From Azospirillum sp. (GTDB lineage: Bacteria; Pseudomonadota; Alphaproteobacteria; Azospirillales; Azospirillaceae), in assembly GCA_016124535.1 (NCBI GenBank), contig WGNK01000065.1, positions 1-39,403 on the forward strand: 39,403 nucleotides of DNA, in the 5' to 3' direction. Position numbers and translations under genes: made by a program. A model generated the notes under the pieces. That model made no database searches, was not told the origin of the DNA, and saw only the letters and a list, made by a program, of their open reading frames with translations. Positions 1 to 8,621 of this stretch are shown here, piece by piece; position 1 is the stretch's first letter, and each line of letters starts with the position of its first letter.

Positions 1-529
1 ACCACTCGGCGCCAAGGCACCGACCGGGCGCGCCCTTGACCCGGCCGCCGAACCGCGAGCCGATCACCAAAATCGCTTCAAGGTTGCAGCCAGATCCCCG
101 CTCCCGGGAGGCTCGTTTCCATTCGCCGCGTCGAGGAGGCTGAAAATACCACTGGCTCCGCTCGCGGTCGGTCGGAGCGGGCAGCGCCACCACCCGGCAG
201 ACCCGCGGGTTGAGTCGCTGGGTAATCCGCTTGATCACGCCGCCCTTGCCGGCGGCATCGCGGCCTTCGAACAGCACCACAACCTTGAGCTTTTGGGCAA
301 CCACCCAGGCCTGCAGCTTGACCAGTTCGCTCTGGAGCCGGAACAGCTCCTTGAAATAAAAATGGCGATCGACAGTCTTGGTGTCGGGGTGATCGGCATA
401 GCGTTCGAGCAGTTCGGCCAGCCGATCGTCGTCGATCTCCATCTCCAGCTCCTCATCGAAGCTGTCGGCGATTTCCGCCTCGACCCGCGCCATGAAGCTG
501 CCCGAACTCTTGCTGTCGTCGCCACCCAT
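1..529 (-). pseudogene. ppk2: PPK2-type polyphosphate kinase, N-terminal part only, broken at about 139
   Basis: Family role: PPK2 enzymes move phosphate between polyphosphate and nucleotides in the cytoplasm. Reading from ATG 529 (GGAG 7 nt upstream), an acidic N-terminal stretch is followed by the PPK2 core: KLKVVVLFEGRDAAGKGG (Walker A-like), the RITQRLNPR segment and ALPAPTDRERSQWYFQ. After WYFQ (about position 140) the family normally continues with a conserved RY..HLP segment and the Walker B-like FDRSWYNR. Here the frame stays open to the window edge but the residues (PPRRGEWKRAS...) no longer resemble PPK2. The gene therefore looks truncated by a rearrangement, insertion or assembly join near 139. 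The first part is confidently PPK2; the origin of bases 1-139 is unknown. Confidence 0.75.
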
Positions 530-874
530 GATCTTTCTCCCCCGCCCGCCCGGCGGTCGCCGGCCTCGCTCCCCGGCCAACAGTGTAGCCAACGCTCCGG
601 CGATCGCCAAGTGTGGCCGTGGGCAGTCCAAGACTGAAACAAAATATTCATTTTCTTATCCGTGCCAACTAAGTCGGTGGAGTATGCTATACGCGCCAAT
701 TTGCTATTTTCTTATTTTTTAGTACTGTTGGAACGAGTCGAATTTATTGATTTTCTTGTAAAAAGCTGTCCCGCTCCCGACGGCTTCATTTTGCACTGCA
801 TAAAATTTGGGCGCATAGGCGCCATGCCGCGGGGAACCATCGTCGCCGAACGATTAGCGTGCTAGACGCAGGGC
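530..874. other. AT-rich intergenic region between ppk2 and rarD
   Basis: The two flanking genes diverge, so both promoters should lie here. Bases 640-810 are clearly AT-rich against the surrounding GC-rich DNA. I see no convincing coding frame, RNA gene or strong hairpin. Confidence 0.5.
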
Positions 875-1816
875 ATGACCGACCTGCCGATCGACAGCGC
901 AGCGGGGGCGAGCCACCGCCACAGCGCCCCCCGCCTTGGCGTCCTCTATGCCGCCGCCGCCTTTCTGTGGTGGGGTGCGGCGCCGATCTATTTCAAAGCG
1001 GTCGGCCAGGTGCCGCCGTTCGAGATTCTGGCCCATCGCATCCTGTGGTCGCTGCTGCTGGTCGGCGCGATCGTGCTGGCAGTCAAACCGGCGGGGGCGA
1101 TCCGCGCCGCGATCGGCGGCCCGCGGCGGCTCGGCGTCTATGTTGCGACCACTCTGCTGGTCTCGCTCAACTGGCTGGTATTCATCTGGGCGATTGCCGA
1201 GGGCCACCTGCTCCAGGCCAGCCTCGGTTACTACATCAATCCACTGATCAATGTGCTGCTCGGCATGGCCTTTCTCGGCGAGCGGCTGAGCCGGCCCCAG
1301 GCGCTGGCGGTGGCGATCGCGACGATCGGGGTGAGCGGTTTGGTGGTCGCCCATGGCGAGGTGCCCTGGGTCGCCCTGGTGCTGGCGCTTTCCTTCGGCT
1401 TCTACGCCCTGATCCGCAAGAAGGCGGCGGTGGATCCCCTGCTCGGTCTGCTGATCGAGACCGCGCTGCTGGCGCCGCTGGCCTTGGGCTTCCTGGTCTG
1501 GCTCGGGCTTGCCGGTGGCGGCGCATTCGGCCGGGCAATGTCGGGCGGCGGCGGCCTGCCGCTTGATCTGCTGCTGGTCTTGTCCGGCGTGGTCACGGCG
1601 GTGCCGCTGATCCTGTTCATGTCGGGCGCCCAGCGGCTCAAGCTTTCGACCATCGGGCTGATGCAGTATCTGGCGCCGACCGGCCATTTTCTGCTCGGTG
1701 TGTTCCTCTATGGCGAGCCCTTCACCCCGGCGCATGGTTTCGCCTTCGCCTGCATCTGGATCGCGTTGGCGCTCTACAGCAACGACACCCTGCGCAGTCA
1801 CCGCGCCGGCCGCTGA
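875..1816 (+). CDS. rarD: RarD-type EamA/DMT family permease
   Basis: This 313-residue inner-membrane protein of the drug/metabolite transporter superfamily has about ten hydrophobic segments in two EamA-like halves. RarD hallmarks are visible: the N-terminal AAAAFLWWGAAPIYFKAV segment, HRILWSLLLV, SLNWLVFIWAI, SLGYYINPLINVLLG and the C-terminal LSTIGLMQYLAPTGHFLLG. Length matches the family (about 300). The name comes from a chloramphenicol-sensitivity phenotype; the substrate is not settled. The start at 875 fits the family N-terminus after a short hydrophilic leader. The gene stands alone, divergent from ppk2 and convergent with the cyclase-like gene, which ends 33 bases further on. Confidence 0.88.
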   Translation: MTDLPIDSAAGASHRHSAPRLGVLYAAAAFLWWGAAPIYFKAVGQVPPFEILAHRILWSLLLVGAIVLAVKPAGAIRAAIGGPRRLGVYVATTLLVSLNWLVFIWAIAEGHLLQASLGYYINPLINVLLGMAFLGERLSRPQALAVAIATIGVSGLVVAHGEVPWVALVLALSFGFYALIRKKAAVDPLLGLLIETALLAPLALGFLVWLGLAGGGAFGRAMSGGGGLPLDLLLVLSGVVTAVPLILFMSGAQRLKLSTIGLMQYLAPTGHFLLGVFLYGEPFTPAHGFAFACIWIALALYSNDTLRSHRAGR

Positions 1817-1849
1817 ACGCACCACCCACTGATTGTGCGAAGGGTACCC

Positions 1850-3019
1850 TCAGGTGGTGAAACCGGGCCAGTCGGCCGGGCCGCGTTCGGCCGAGCGGGA
1901 GGGATCGACCGCGGCCGTCTTTGCTTTCGGCTTCGGGGCGTTCTCGATCTGATCGAGGCCGATCCCGAGCAGAACCGGGATATGGCCGCCACGATGGACC
2001 TCGGCCAGGGCATTGTAGGCAAAATGGGACATGCCGTGTTTGTCGCGAATCCGCACCCTCGCCAGGATCTGATCATTGGGATCATGCACGCCGAGCTTGA
2101 TCTCGGTAATCTTCTGGCCGTCGACCTCCACTCCGCTCAGGCGGCGCATCAGCTTTTCGGCCCGGCCGACGAACTCCACGGTCCCGACCCGCTCCGGTCC
2201 GTCGTCGCGCACCGGACGTTCAAAATCGCCGATCAGAATTTGTCCGGGTGCCGTCTCGGCGATCAGCCGGGCGACCTCGATCGTGACGTCACCGACGATA
2301 TAGTCGTAGCCGCGCGGAGTCAGACCGTCGATCTGGTAATAAGCATAGTGGCGGCCGACCGAGAAGGTGGTGCGCAGGAGCGGGGTCAGGCCGAAGCGGT
2401 CGCGCGAGCGCGCCACGTCGTTCTCGGCCAGAACCAGGATCAACAGAATCAGCATGATCATGTCGGCGGTCAGGCCGGTCCGGCGATTCCAGACGTAAAA
2501 GCCGTCGCCGGTGGTCGAGCGCGCCACGTCGAGATCGACGCCCCGCGCCTTCAGCCGCTGATGGGCAACATTGATGCTATACTCCAAGGCGTTGAGCTGG
2601 CCGATCTGCTGAATCGAGGTGCATTTGGAAAAGCCGACGATGTCGAACAGCAGCACCGCCCGGCAGGCGGTCTCGTTGATCGAATAGCGCCGGATCACCC
2701 GCTCGACCGTCTGCCACGGCACCTCGACGTTGAGCAGACCGACCCGCAGCGCGGTAATCATCTCGACCGGCTGGACCCCGACCGCGGCCACCACCTCGCG
2801 AAACCGGCCCTCGTCCATAAAGCGCGAACCAAGCAGCAGCGTCGGCTGCTCCGAAACGCAAGCGAGCACGTCGTGAACCGGTAGAACCAGCAGGAGCAAG
2901 CCGTTGCGGCGCGGCGTCCAGGCCAGCACGGAGTTGCGACCCAACTGCCACAGCGTGTTCAGGTGAAGGTCGAGTTGGCGCAGCCCCTCGGCATTCTCCG
3001 GCGTGATCTTTGCTTTCAT
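1850..3019 (-). CDS. Class III nucleotide cyclase homology-domain protein
   Basis: A 389-residue protein with a central class III adenylate/guanylate cyclase-like domain (about residues 118-275). Both expected metal-binding aspartates are present: D126 in LLFDIVGFSK and D172 in TTGDGFYVWN. The later YIVGDVTIEVARLIAETAPG segment matches the conserved dimer-interface region. A hydrophobic stretch around 183-198 sits inside the domain where cyclases usually have a helix, so it may be buried rather than membrane-spanning. The N-terminal 110 residues are unassigned and the C-terminal tail is Pro/Lys-rich. Product (cAMP, cGMP or none) cannot be assigned, because the substrate-specifying residues are not recognisable to me. 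Monocistronic, with no partner sensor gene alongside. Start at 3019 is the first Met of the conserved reading frame; the ribosome binding site is weak. Confidence 0.7.
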   Translation of the reverse strand: MKAKITPENAEGLRQLDLHLNTLWQLGRNSVLAWTPRRNGLLLLVLPVHDVLACVSEQPTLLLGSRFMDEGRFREVVAAVGVQPVEMITALRVGLLNVEVPWQTVERVIRRYSINETACRAVLLFDIVGFSKCTSIQQIGQLNALEYSINVAHQRLKARGVDLDVARSTTGDGFYVWNRRTGLTADMIMLILLILVLAENDVARSRDRFGLTPLLRTTFSVGRHYAYYQIDGLTPRGYDYIVGDVTIEVARLIAETAPGQILIGDFERPVRDDGPERVGTVEFVGRAEKLMRRLSGVEVDGQKITEIKLGVHDPNDQILARVRIRDKHGMSHFAYNALAEVHRGGHIPVLLGIGLDQIENAPKPKAKTAAVDPSRSAERGPADWPGFTT

Positions 3020-3279
3020 CGCTCACTCGAACCAGCCGCCGCGGCAGTGCCGCACGTAATCGCGACCGAATTGCAGCCGCTGAGTGTAGCAGGTTCCGTC
3101 CGCCCGACCACAGGCTTTTGGTCGGAGCCGGGGACGCCGAGCTTCGTGGCGGCCCCGCCACGAGGCCTGAGCTTCGGCGAGCCGTTCCATATTTTGTGTT
3201 GAAACTTTTCCTCGCTCCCAGATAATGGGGCACCTGCTGCTAAGCGGGTTCACATCCGACTTCCAAGGGGGACTACACG

Positions 3280-3747
3280 ATGTTGGCTCTGCGTGTGTCG
3301 GGCGCCGCTCTGGCGGTCCTGCTGGTGCTCGCGACCGGAATTCAGACCGCAGACGCGGCGGCAGCGAAGAAAGGGCCGCCGGCCTGCGCCGCGGTTTCAT
3401 TCCGGCCGGTCGCCGCCGGCGTCCCGGACGGCGACCAGGATGCCGGGTTGTATAAATCGAAATATGCCAAGATCGAACTGAAGGCGCTGGTCAAGAGCGG
3501 TGCGCCGGCCAACTACTACATGGTGATCAACGGCAAGCCGCCGGCGGCGCTGTCGGGCGCGATCCCGAAAAGTGCCGAACCTTGCCTGAAGTCAAAGCAT
3601 GTCGCGGTCCCGGTGAAGACGATCGGCGGCAGCTGCGTCGGCAACCGCTTCCGGGTGGTGATCGACAAGTCTACGGGCAAGAGCCTGGCGCTGCTGTTCG
3701 GCCTGCAAGGCAACGACTGGTACTACTGCAACGGCGCTGTTTTGTAA
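3280..3747 (+). CDS. Small secreted protein of unknown function
   Basis: A 155-residue protein with a clear Sec signal peptide: a short basic N-terminus, the hydrophobic core ALAVLLVLATG and a likely cleavage after TADAA near residue 27. The mature part is compact, with four cysteines (for example PACAAV, EPCLKS, GGSCVG, YYCNG) that could form two disulfides in the periplasm. I do not recognise the family. A purine-rich AGGGGGA ribosome binding site precedes the ATG. The gene stands alone; a tandem hairpin pair and a strong bidirectional terminator follow it directly. Confidence 0.7.
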   Translation: MLALRVSGAALAVLLVLATGIQTADAAAAKKGPPACAAVSFRPVAAGVPDGDQDAGLYKSKYAKIELKALVKSGAPANYYMVINGKPPAALSGAIPKSAEPCLKSKHVAVPVKTIGGSCVGNRFRVVIDKSTGKSLALLFGLQGNDWYYCNGAVL

Positions 3748-3810
3748 CGGCTTCCAAAGGCCGCTGGCCTTTGGAGTCTTAACGGTTTCCAAAGGCCGCT
3801 GGCCTTTGGC
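3746..3810. repeat. Tandem pair of identical short hairpins
   Basis: Two copies of a 35-base unit each contain the perfect palindrome CCAAAGGCC-GCT-GGCCTTTGG, at 3754-3774 and 3789-3809. The first begins at the stop codon of the secreted protein gene. They resemble a duplicated REP- or terminator-like hairpin. Lacking U-tracts, they may act as RNA 3'-end stabilisers. Confidence 0.7.
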
Positions 3811-3820
3811 TGGGGGTAAA

Positions 3821-3838
3821 GGGGGGGCAGCGCCCCCC
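3821..3838. terminator. Probable bidirectional intrinsic terminator between converging genes
   Basis: A 7-bp all-G/C stem (GGGGGGC / GCCCCCC, loop AGC) is followed on the plus strand by a T-rich TTCTTTCTT run. It lies between the secreted protein gene and the 3' end of gap, which converge here. The minus-strand side lacks a clear U-tract, so termination is surer for the plus strand. Confidence 0.65.
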
Positions 3839-3855
3839 TTCTTTCTTGCCCGGCC

Positions 3856-4866
3856 TCAACCGACCTTGGCCATGGCGATCGCGGTGTCGCTCATGCGGCA
3901 AGAGAACGCCCATTCATTGTCGTACCAGGTCATCACCCGGACCAAGGTGCCGTCGATCACCTTGGTCTCGCCCACCGCGAAGATCGAACTGCGGGAGTCG
4001 TGGTTAAAATCCGAGGACACCAGTTCCTCGTCATACCAGCCGAGGATGCCATCGAGCCGGCTCGACGCGGCGGCATCCTTGATCGCGGCGTTGATCGCTT
4101 CGACCGAGGTGGTGCGGGACGCGACGAATTTGAAATCGACCACCGAGACGTTGGGCGTCGGCACCCGCAACGAGACGCCGTCGAGCTTGCCGTTGAGTTC
4201 GGGCAGAACCTTGCCAACCGCCTTGGCGGCACCGGTCGAGGTCGGAATGATGTTGAGCGCCGCGGCGCGGGCGCGGTGCAGATCCTTGTGCATGGTATCG
4301 ACGATGCGCTGATCGCCGGTATAGGAGTGAATGGTGGTCATGAAGCCTTTTTCGATGCCGACCGCCTGGTTCAGGACATAGGCGACCGGCGCCAGGCAAT
4401 TGGTCGTGCACGAGGCATTCGACACCACCTTGTGTGCCGGGGTCAGCTGGTCATGGTTGACGCCATAGACCACGGTCAGGTCCTCACCGGTAGCCGGGGC
4501 CGAGATCAGGACCTTGGCGGCGCCGGCTTCAATGTGTTTGCCGGCGTCTGCCTTCTTGGTGAAGATGCCCGAGCATTCCAACGCAATATCGACCCCGAGC
4601 GCCTTCCACGGCAGCTTGGCCGGGTCCCGCTCCTGAACGATCTGGATCGGATGACCACCGACCACCATGACGCCATCGCCGGTCTCGACCGGCTTGGGAA
4701 AGCGGCCATGGACGCTGTCATATTTCAGCAGGTGTGCGTTGGTCTTTGCATCGGCGAGGTCATTGATCGCGACGACCTCAATGTCGGTGCGACCGGTCTC
4801 GTAGATGGCCCGCAGGACCAAGCGGCCGATGCGGCCGAAACCGTTGATCGCAACCCGAACTGCCAT
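3856..4866 (-). CDS. gap: Glyceraldehyde-3-phosphate dehydrogenase, type I
   Basis: This cytoplasmic enzyme of glycolysis and gluconeogenesis oxidises glyceraldehyde 3-phosphate to 1,3-bisphosphoglycerate. The 336-residue length is typical. The N-terminal Rossmann motif INGFGRIGR is intact, and VVAINDL carries an acidic residue (D36) where NAD-preferring enzymes have one. The catalytic SNASCTTNC puts the nucleophile at C153; its partner is H180 in TTIHSYTGDQR. The SLRVPTPNVSVVD and WYDNEW segments are also intact. A strong GGAGGGAG ribosome binding site precedes the ATG. The upstream TRAP operon is closed by its own terminator, so gap must be transcribed separately from a promoter in a very short gap, or by read-through. 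Confidence 0.97.
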   Translation of the reverse strand: MAVRVAINGFGRIGRLVLRAIYETGRTDIEVVAINDLADAKTNAHLLKYDSVHGRFPKPVETGDGVMVVGGHPIQIVQERDPAKLPWKALGVDIALECSGIFTKKADAGKHIEAGAAKVLISAPATGEDLTVVYGVNHDQLTPAHKVVSNASCTTNCLAPVAYVLNQAVGIEKGFMTTIHSYTGDQRIVDTMHKDLHRARAAALNIIPTSTGAAKAVGKVLPELNGKLDGVSLRVPTPNVSVVDFKFVASRTTSVEAINAAIKDAAASSRLDGILGWYDEELVSSDFNHDSRSSIFAVGETKVIDGTLVRVMTWYDNEWAFSCRMSDTAIAMAKVG

Positions 4867-4909
4867 TTCTCCCTCCGTGACGACGATAAGGGACGCCGAA
4901 CAGCGTCCG

Positions 4910-4939
4910 AAAAAAGCGGGGGCACCATGGCCCCCCGCT
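4910..4939 (-). terminator. Intrinsic terminator of the dctPQM operon
   Basis: On the minus strand a GC stem (GCGGGGG / CCCCCGC, with CATGG in the loop) is followed by six T residues, the standard intrinsic terminator form. It sits just past the end of dctM and upstream of gap. Confidence 0.8.
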
Positions 4940-4995
4940 CCGCAGAGGTCAATACAACGATCGTCGCACCGGCCCGCCGGTGACGGAATAGGGGA

Positions 4996-6537
4996 TCATC
5001 CGTAGACCAGCCGCGGCAGCCACAACACGATGCCGGGGAACAGGATGCACAAGATCATGCCCAAAGCCTGGATACCGAGAAACGGGATCGCGGCCAGGAA
5101 GATGGTCGAGGTCGGGATCGATTTCGGGGTCACGCCGCGCAGGTAGAACAAGGCGTAGCCGAATGGCGGCGACAGGAACGCCATCTGCATATTGACCAGA
5201 TAGACCACGCCGAACCACAAGGCCTCGTCGGATTTCGTCACGCCGGGCAGACCGAGGATGCCGTCGAAGCTCAGGGTATTGATGATCGGGATGAAAATCG
5301 GCACCGCCAGCAACAGGATTCCGACCCAATCGAGGAACATGCCGAGGAAAAACAGGATCAGCATCATCAGAGCCAGGATGCCGTAAGGACCAAGACCGGT
5401 GCCCAAAATCATCTCGGAGACAAAATCCTGGCCGCCGCGCAGGATGTAGAAGCCGACGAACACGGTGGCGCCAAAGATGATCCACAACACCATGGCACTG
5501 GCCTTGGTGGTGGCGATACTGGCCTCCTTGACCGAGCGGAACGACAGCCGCCCATGCATGGCGGCAACCAGCATGGCGCCGAAGCTGCCGACCGCCGCGG
5601 CCTCGACCGGAGTCGCAGCACCGCTGAAAATGACCCCGAGCACAATCACGATCAGCACCACCGGCGCCAGCATCTGCCGCAACAGCAGCAGCTTCTGGCG
5701 CAGGTCGACCCGCTCCTCGAGCGGCAGCGCCGGTCCCAGGGCCGGATTGATCAGGCAGCGCACACCAACATAAACGATATACATGCCTGAGAGCAGCAAT
5801 CCGGGCAGCACCGAGCCGACATAAAGCTCGCCGACCGACTGCTGGGCGACCACGGCATAGATGATCGCCAGAATCGAGGGCGGGATCAGAATGCCCAGGG
5901 TGCCGCCGGCCATGATTGAGCCGATTGCAATCTTGGGGTCGTATTTGCGCTTGAGCATCGCCGGCAGCGCGATGATGCCCATGGTCACCACCGCCGCCCC
6001 GATCACGCCGACCATTGCCGCCAGGATGGTCGAGGCGAGCACGGTGGCGATCGCCAGACCGCCACGCACGCCGCCCATCCATTTATAAAGGACGTCAAAC
6101 ATCTCGTCGATCAGACCGGCTCGCTCCAGCATAGATGCCATAAATATGAATAGTGGAATCGCCGATAGCTGGTAATCGGTCATCAGTGGAAAGACCCTGG
6201 TCGGGATGATGTTCAGCATCATCTGATCTCCGACCAGATAGATGAACACTACGCCGAGGCAGCCGGTGACGAATGCCAGCGGCAATCCCAGGAACAACAG
6301 GCCAAGCAGCGTGCCGAACATCAGTACCGAAAGCTCGGCAATCGGTATCTCGCTGAGCGAGCCCTGTAGCGTGTAAAGGAAGTGGGCATCGCCATAGGGA
6401 TCGTAGAAGGCGATGTTGATGATTTCGACCAGCAGCAGGACGCCCAGCACCAGGCTGCAGCCGGCGACCAGCCAGCCCAGCGGGGTGGTCGGCAGCGGCG
6501 GGCGGCGGCGGGCGGATTGCGGCACGATCTCAGTCAT
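4996..6537 (-). CDS. dctM: TRAP transporter large permease subunit (DctM family)
   Basis: A 513-residue polytopic membrane protein with about 12 or more hydrophobic segments. Family features include AIPLFIFMASMLERAGLIDEMF, the VGVIGAAVVTMG segment, the GGTLGILIPPS motif and AFLSPPFGYALFYLRGV near the C-terminus. In TRAP systems this subunit carries the cation-coupled translocation path, here fed by the binding protein encoded upstream. The extra N-terminal segment and loops fit the large DctM subgroup paired with TakP-like binding proteins. Its start ATG overlaps the end of dctQ by 8 bases (6530-6537), so translation is probably coupled. It is the last gene of the operon. Confidence 0.93.
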   Translation of the reverse strand: MTEIVPQSARRRPPLPTTPLGWLVAGCSLVLGVLLLVEIINIAFYDPYGDAHFLYTLQGSLSEIPIAELSVLMFGTLLGLLFLGLPLAFVTGCLGVVFIYLVGDQMMLNIIPTRVFPLMTDYQLSAIPLFIFMASMLERAGLIDEMFDVLYKWMGGVRGGLAIATVLASTILAAMVGVIGAAVVTMGIIALPAMLKRKYDPKIAIGSIMAGGTLGILIPPSILAIIYAVVAQQSVGELYVGSVLPGLLLSGMYIVYVGVRCLINPALGPALPLEERVDLRQKLLLLRQMLAPVVLIVIVLGVIFSGAATPVEAAAVGSFGAMLVAAMHGRLSFRSVKEASIATTKASAMVLWIIFGATVFVGFYILRGGQDFVSEMILGTGLGPYGILALMMLILFFLGMFLDWVGILLLAVPIFIPIINTLSFDGILGLPGVTKSDEALWFGVVYLVNMQMAFLSPPFGYALFYLRGVTPKSIPTSTIFLAAIPFLGIQALGMILCILFPGIVLWLPRLVYG

Positions 6538-7306
6538 GATTGCCGCTCCCCTGATCAGCAGTCGCCAGACTTTCTGCCGTGATGCCCGTGATACCGTTGA
6601 AGACCTGGATATCCTTGACCAGACGGCTCAGCCCCTGGAGCAGCAACAGGAGCGAACCCAGCACCAGCGAGAATTTCACCGGGTAATAGGCGACCGCCCA
6701 TTCGGTGAATGACTTCTCGTTGGAGTAACCGGTGGCAAAAAAGTACTGAGTCTGGTCCATCGAATTGGAGAAAAACGTCCAACCGGTCCAGAGAAACGCC
6801 AGAATAAAGATCAGAAACGCAAAATGGGTTACAATATCAATACCGGCCTTGCCACGCAAACCAGCCTTGGCATAAAACAGGTCAACCCTGACATGGGCAT
6901 CATGGAGATAGGCATAGGCGCCGGCCAGGACATACTGCATGCCGAACATCAGGAACATCGATTCATGGGCCCAGTTGGTCGGCGAGCGCAGAACGTAGCG
7001 TGAAATGACTTCAGAAAAATAGACGAAGACCGCGATTACCGTCCAATAGGCGACAAACACCCCGGTGAATTGGGATAGCCCATCGACAAAACGGGTGAAG
7101 CGGTTGCCCGGTGCGGCGTCGAGCAAATGGGCGGCGACCCCGGCATCGGCGTCGAGATCGCTCGAGGAGCGGATGCCGCCTCCGGTGGCCTCGTCGGTTG
7201 GTTTGCGCTCGTGCCAACCGGCGAACAGCATATAGACCAGGGGAAACATCAACAGCCCGCCCCAATAGGCCCAATGGGGGAGGACGAAGCGATAGGGTGT
7301 GTCCAT
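6530..7306 (-). CDS. dctQ: TRAP transporter small permease subunit (DctQ family)
   Basis: A 258-residue membrane protein, longer than usual for DctQ (about 160-220) because of an N-terminal extension with one extra hydrophobic segment (WAYWGGLLMFPLVYMLFAGW) followed by an acidic hydrophilic linker. The DctQ core has four predicted membrane segments and the expected signature region RYVLRSPTNWAHESMFLMFG, then AYAYLHDAHVRVDLFY. The small subunit joins the large permease into one complex and interacts with the binding protein. It sits between dctP (79 bases upstream) and dctM (8-base overlap) on the same strand. Confidence 0.9.
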   Translation of the reverse strand: MDTPYRFVLPHWAYWGGLLMFPLVYMLFAGWHERKPTDEATGGGIRSSSDLDADAGVAAHLLDAAPGNRFTRFVDGLSQFTGVFVAYWTVIAVFVYFSEVISRYVLRSPTNWAHESMFLMFGMQYVLAGAYAYLHDAHVRVDLFYAKAGLRGKAGIDIVTHFAFLIFILAFLWTGWTFFSNSMDQTQYFFATGYSNEKSFTEWAVAYYPVKFSLVLGSLLLLLQGLSRLVKDIQVFNGITGITAESLATADQGSGNHD

Positions 7307-7385
7307 GGGGGAACCCGCGCGGCAGCGATGCCGCCGGAGGCACGGGGGAGATCCGCCCCCCGTTCCCCCGGCAGACGCCGATCGT

Positions 7386-8531
7386 TTAGAGGTTGAGCGT
7401 ATGGCCCTTGATGTCGTCGGGCGTGAGGTAGGCCACCGCCGGATCCTGCATCAGATCCAGATGCATTTTGAACAGCTTGGCGGCATCCTTGTCCTTGTTC
7501 GCCCATTGGAACCACAGGGGTATCGCGACCTTGCGGAACCGTGCGACGTCTTCTTCCGACAGCCGTGACACTGAGGTTCCGGCCTTGGCGTATTTCGGCC
7601 AAGCCTCCTTGTTGGCCTCCTGGATGGCGCCGTAGTGGGTCACCGAGTAACCCTGGGCCATCTCGTGGACCAGATCCTGCATGCGTTTCGACAATGAGTT
7701 CCAGGCGCGCAGGCTGAACGAAATGTCCATCAGATCGACCGGCTGGTGCAGGCACGGCGTCGACTGCGGCCCCATCACGATGTAGTTGGTGACCTGCTGG
7801 AAGCCGAGGTCGAAATTGACTGCCGGACCGACATAATCCGCTGCCTCGATGGTGCCGCGCTCCAAGGCCGGGTAAACATCGGAACCCGGCAGCAGCGTGG
7901 TCTTGGCGCCAATCGCGGCGAAGCAGTCGGCGACGATGCCGCCCGGCACCCGCAAGATCAGCCCCTTGAAGTCGTCGAGCGATTTGATCGGCTTTTTGGA
8001 ATGGATCAGGTTGAGGTCGTGCTGGATGTGGCAGACGAAATAGAGCCCGTTCTTCTTGTACAGTTCACGGGCGAATTCGGTCGCGCCATAGGCGTTGAAC
8101 AGCATGTCCCATTGGTGGGGGAAGTTCGGCCCCATCGGATAGGACGACAGGAACACGCCGGCCGGCATGCGTCCGGCCCAATAGACGGTAAAGAGATTCA
8201 TGCCGTCGAGCACGCCGTTCTTGACCGCGTCGAACAGTTGGAAATCGCCGGAAACCGCGCCGGCCGGAAATGCCTTGAACGCCAGTTCGCCACCGGTCAA
8301 CTCGGCGACACCGTTGCACCATTTCTCGAAAATCTTGTAGCCGGTAGTCCCCGGCGCCCACGAGGTCTGGATGCGGAACGTCTTCCCGGCGGCCCGCGCG
8401 ACGTGGGGGGCCGCAACCGCGGCCGCAGCCGCCAGACCGCCGGTTACCGCGAACGCCTTGAGGAACTTGCGCCGGTCATCGACGACCCCTTCAACGGCGA
8501 GACGATAGCGGGTTTCGTTGTTCTTGGACAT
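7386..8531 (-). CDS. dctP: TRAP transporter substrate-binding protein, TakP-like, Tat-exported
   Basis: A 381-residue periplasmic binding protein. The N-terminus has a twin-arginine signal (DDRRKFLKAF, then an Ala-rich hydrophobic stretch ending APHVARAAG), suggesting export folded through Tat. Family segments include APGTTGYKIFEKWCNGV, GVLDGMNLFTVYWAGRMP, the LILRVPGG region whose arginine normally contacts the substrate carboxylate, and EAADYVGPAVNFDLGFQQV, which is typical of TakP-type proteins binding 2-oxo acids or similar organic acids. The exact ligand is an inference. A GGGAGG ribosome binding site lies 5 nt before the ATG. First gene of the dctPQM operon; a 23-bp dyad lies about 70 bases upstream. 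Confidence 0.9.
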   Translation of the reverse strand: MSKNNETRYRLAVEGVVDDRRKFLKAFAVTGGLAAAAAVAAPHVARAAGKTFRIQTSWAPGTTGYKIFEKWCNGVAELTGGELAFKAFPAGAVSGDFQLFDAVKNGVLDGMNLFTVYWAGRMPAGVFLSSYPMGPNFPHQWDMLFNAYGATEFARELYKKNGLYFVCHIQHDLNLIHSKKPIKSLDDFKGLILRVPGGIVADCFAAIGAKTTLLPGSDVYPALERGTIEAADYVGPAVNFDLGFQQVTNYIVMGPQSTPCLHQPVDLMDISFSLRAWNSLSKRMQDLVHEMAQGYSVTHYGAIQEANKEAWPKYAKAGTSVSRLSEEDVARFRKVAIPLWFQWANKDKDAAKLFKMHLDLMQDPAVAYLTPDDIKGHTLNL

Positions 8532-8598
8532 TGAGCCTCCCTTGGATTCCTGGTGGTTTGGGCTTGCTGGTGCAAGCCGACGGCCTCCTTCTTTTACA

Positions 8599-8621
8599 AA
8601 ACATTTATACTATAAACGTTT
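8599..8621 (-). promoter_or_regulatory. Dyad operator overlapping the likely dctP promoter
   Basis: Two arms of 11 bp (AAACATTTATA and TATAAACGTTT) flank a central C8610. They are perfect mirror images except for one position (AAACRTTTATA). On the minus strand the dyad covers a TATAGT -10-like box that lies 16 bp from TTGCTC, so a bound factor could control dctPQM. The regulator is not encoded next to it in any obvious way. Confidence 0.6.

Noticed and set aside
1835..2884. Long open frame on the plus strand opposite the cyclase-like gene
   Set aside because: It is the antisense shadow of a recognisable protein in GC-rich DNA; no domain or ribosome binding site.
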